Shown here one piece after another: positions 6,215 through 6,393 of a stretch of 6,393 bases of DNA. The notes under the pieces are model-generated. The model ran no database searches. It saw nothing but the letters and a program-made list of their open reading frames with translations, and was not told where the DNA came from. This DNA comes from Deltaproteobacteria bacterium. GTDB taxonomy: Bacteria; Desulfobacterota_D; UBA1144; Nemesobacterales; N074bin48. Each line of letters opens with the position of its first letter. Positions within the stretch are counted from its first letter, which is position 1. The DNA is taken from contig SMWS01000048.1 of assembly GCA_004356685.1 (NCBI GenBank), positions 1 to 6,393 on the forward strand, written 5' to 3'. A program made the position numbers and the translations under genes.

Positions 6215-6393
6215 AGTTTAATATTTAACAACTCATACATGTTTTCTACTATAAGTTTTGAAGCCTCAGGCTTACCTAAGTCCTTTGCCTTTTCTGCCAT
6301 ATTTTTTAATTTGCTGTGATCTAACAATCCTTTGATTGCCAAAGAAAGATTCTTACAATCAAGTTTCTCATCTTCGATCAGTAAAGCAGCTCC
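6199..6393 (-). CDS. murG: MurG, UDP-GlcNAc:lipid I GlcNAc transferase, C-terminal end (partial)
   Basis: The gene enters from the right edge; only the last 64 codons and the TAA stop are in the window. The family enzyme transfers GlcNAc from UDP-GlcNAc to lipid I at the inner face of the cytoplasmic membrane, making lipid II. The visible part begins GAALLIEDEKL and continues through NMAEKAKDLGKPEASKLIVE. This matches the usual end of MurG: the GAA-h-hI-E strand and turn of the second Rossmann domain, then a helix of the type MAE-A-LG-P-A and a final helix ending in hydrophobic residues. The catalytic and sugar-binding parts lie outside the window, so their integrity cannot be judged. The 3' end overlaps the murC start by 16 bases in another frame. 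The identification rests on this C-terminal pattern plus position directly upstream of murC, the usual dcw order. Confidence 0.93.
   Translation of the reverse strand, partial: GAALLIEDEKLDCKNLSLAIKGLLDHSKLKNMAEKAKDLGKPEASKLIVENMYELLNIKLCMDV

Overview
The window carries the distal end of a division and cell-wall (dcw) cluster from a Gram-negative-type bacterium with AT-rich DNA. Every confident gene lies on the minus strand, so the transcription order runs from the right edge to the left: murG (3' end only), murC, murB, ftsQ, ftsA, ftsZ. The murC and ftsZ proteins read like those of Deltaproteobacteria in the broad sense (recalled similarity, no search run). FtsQ, with one membrane segment plus a POTRA domain, and FtsA, with its C-terminal amphipathic helix, fit a diderm. 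I would not name a genus.

Layout from right to left: murG tail (6393-6199); murC (6214-4838), which starts inside the end of murG; murB (4841-3957), which starts at a TTG overlapping the murC stop; ftsQ (3952-3233), four bases after murB; ftsA (about 3209-1980); and ftsZ (1947-853), 32 bases after ftsA with a strong ribosome binding site. The spacing (overlaps or gaps of 4 to 32 bases) indicates one operon with translational coupling. No D-Ala-D-Ala ligase gene (ddl) sits between murB and ftsQ. Downstream of ftsZ are two hairpins (832-806 and 785-752) that probably end the operon, although neither has a clean U-tract.

The left 850 bases are different: very AT-rich, with no gene I recognise. 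They hold two uncertain small reading frames, a 48-codon one on the plus strand (552-698) and a 69-residue single-span membrane protein on the minus strand (288-79). A 19-base perfect palindrome lies inside the latter.

Functionally, MurG completes lipid II at the membrane. MurC and MurB make and use early UDP-MurNAc precursors (MurB makes UDP-MurNAc, MurC adds L-Ala). FtsQ links the division machinery to the periplasm, FtsA tethers FtsZ to the membrane, and FtsZ forms the Z ring. This is a conserved housekeeping locus. I found no convincing new system, and the points worth a second look are small: start-codon choices, the post-ftsZ structures and the two unassigned small ORFs.
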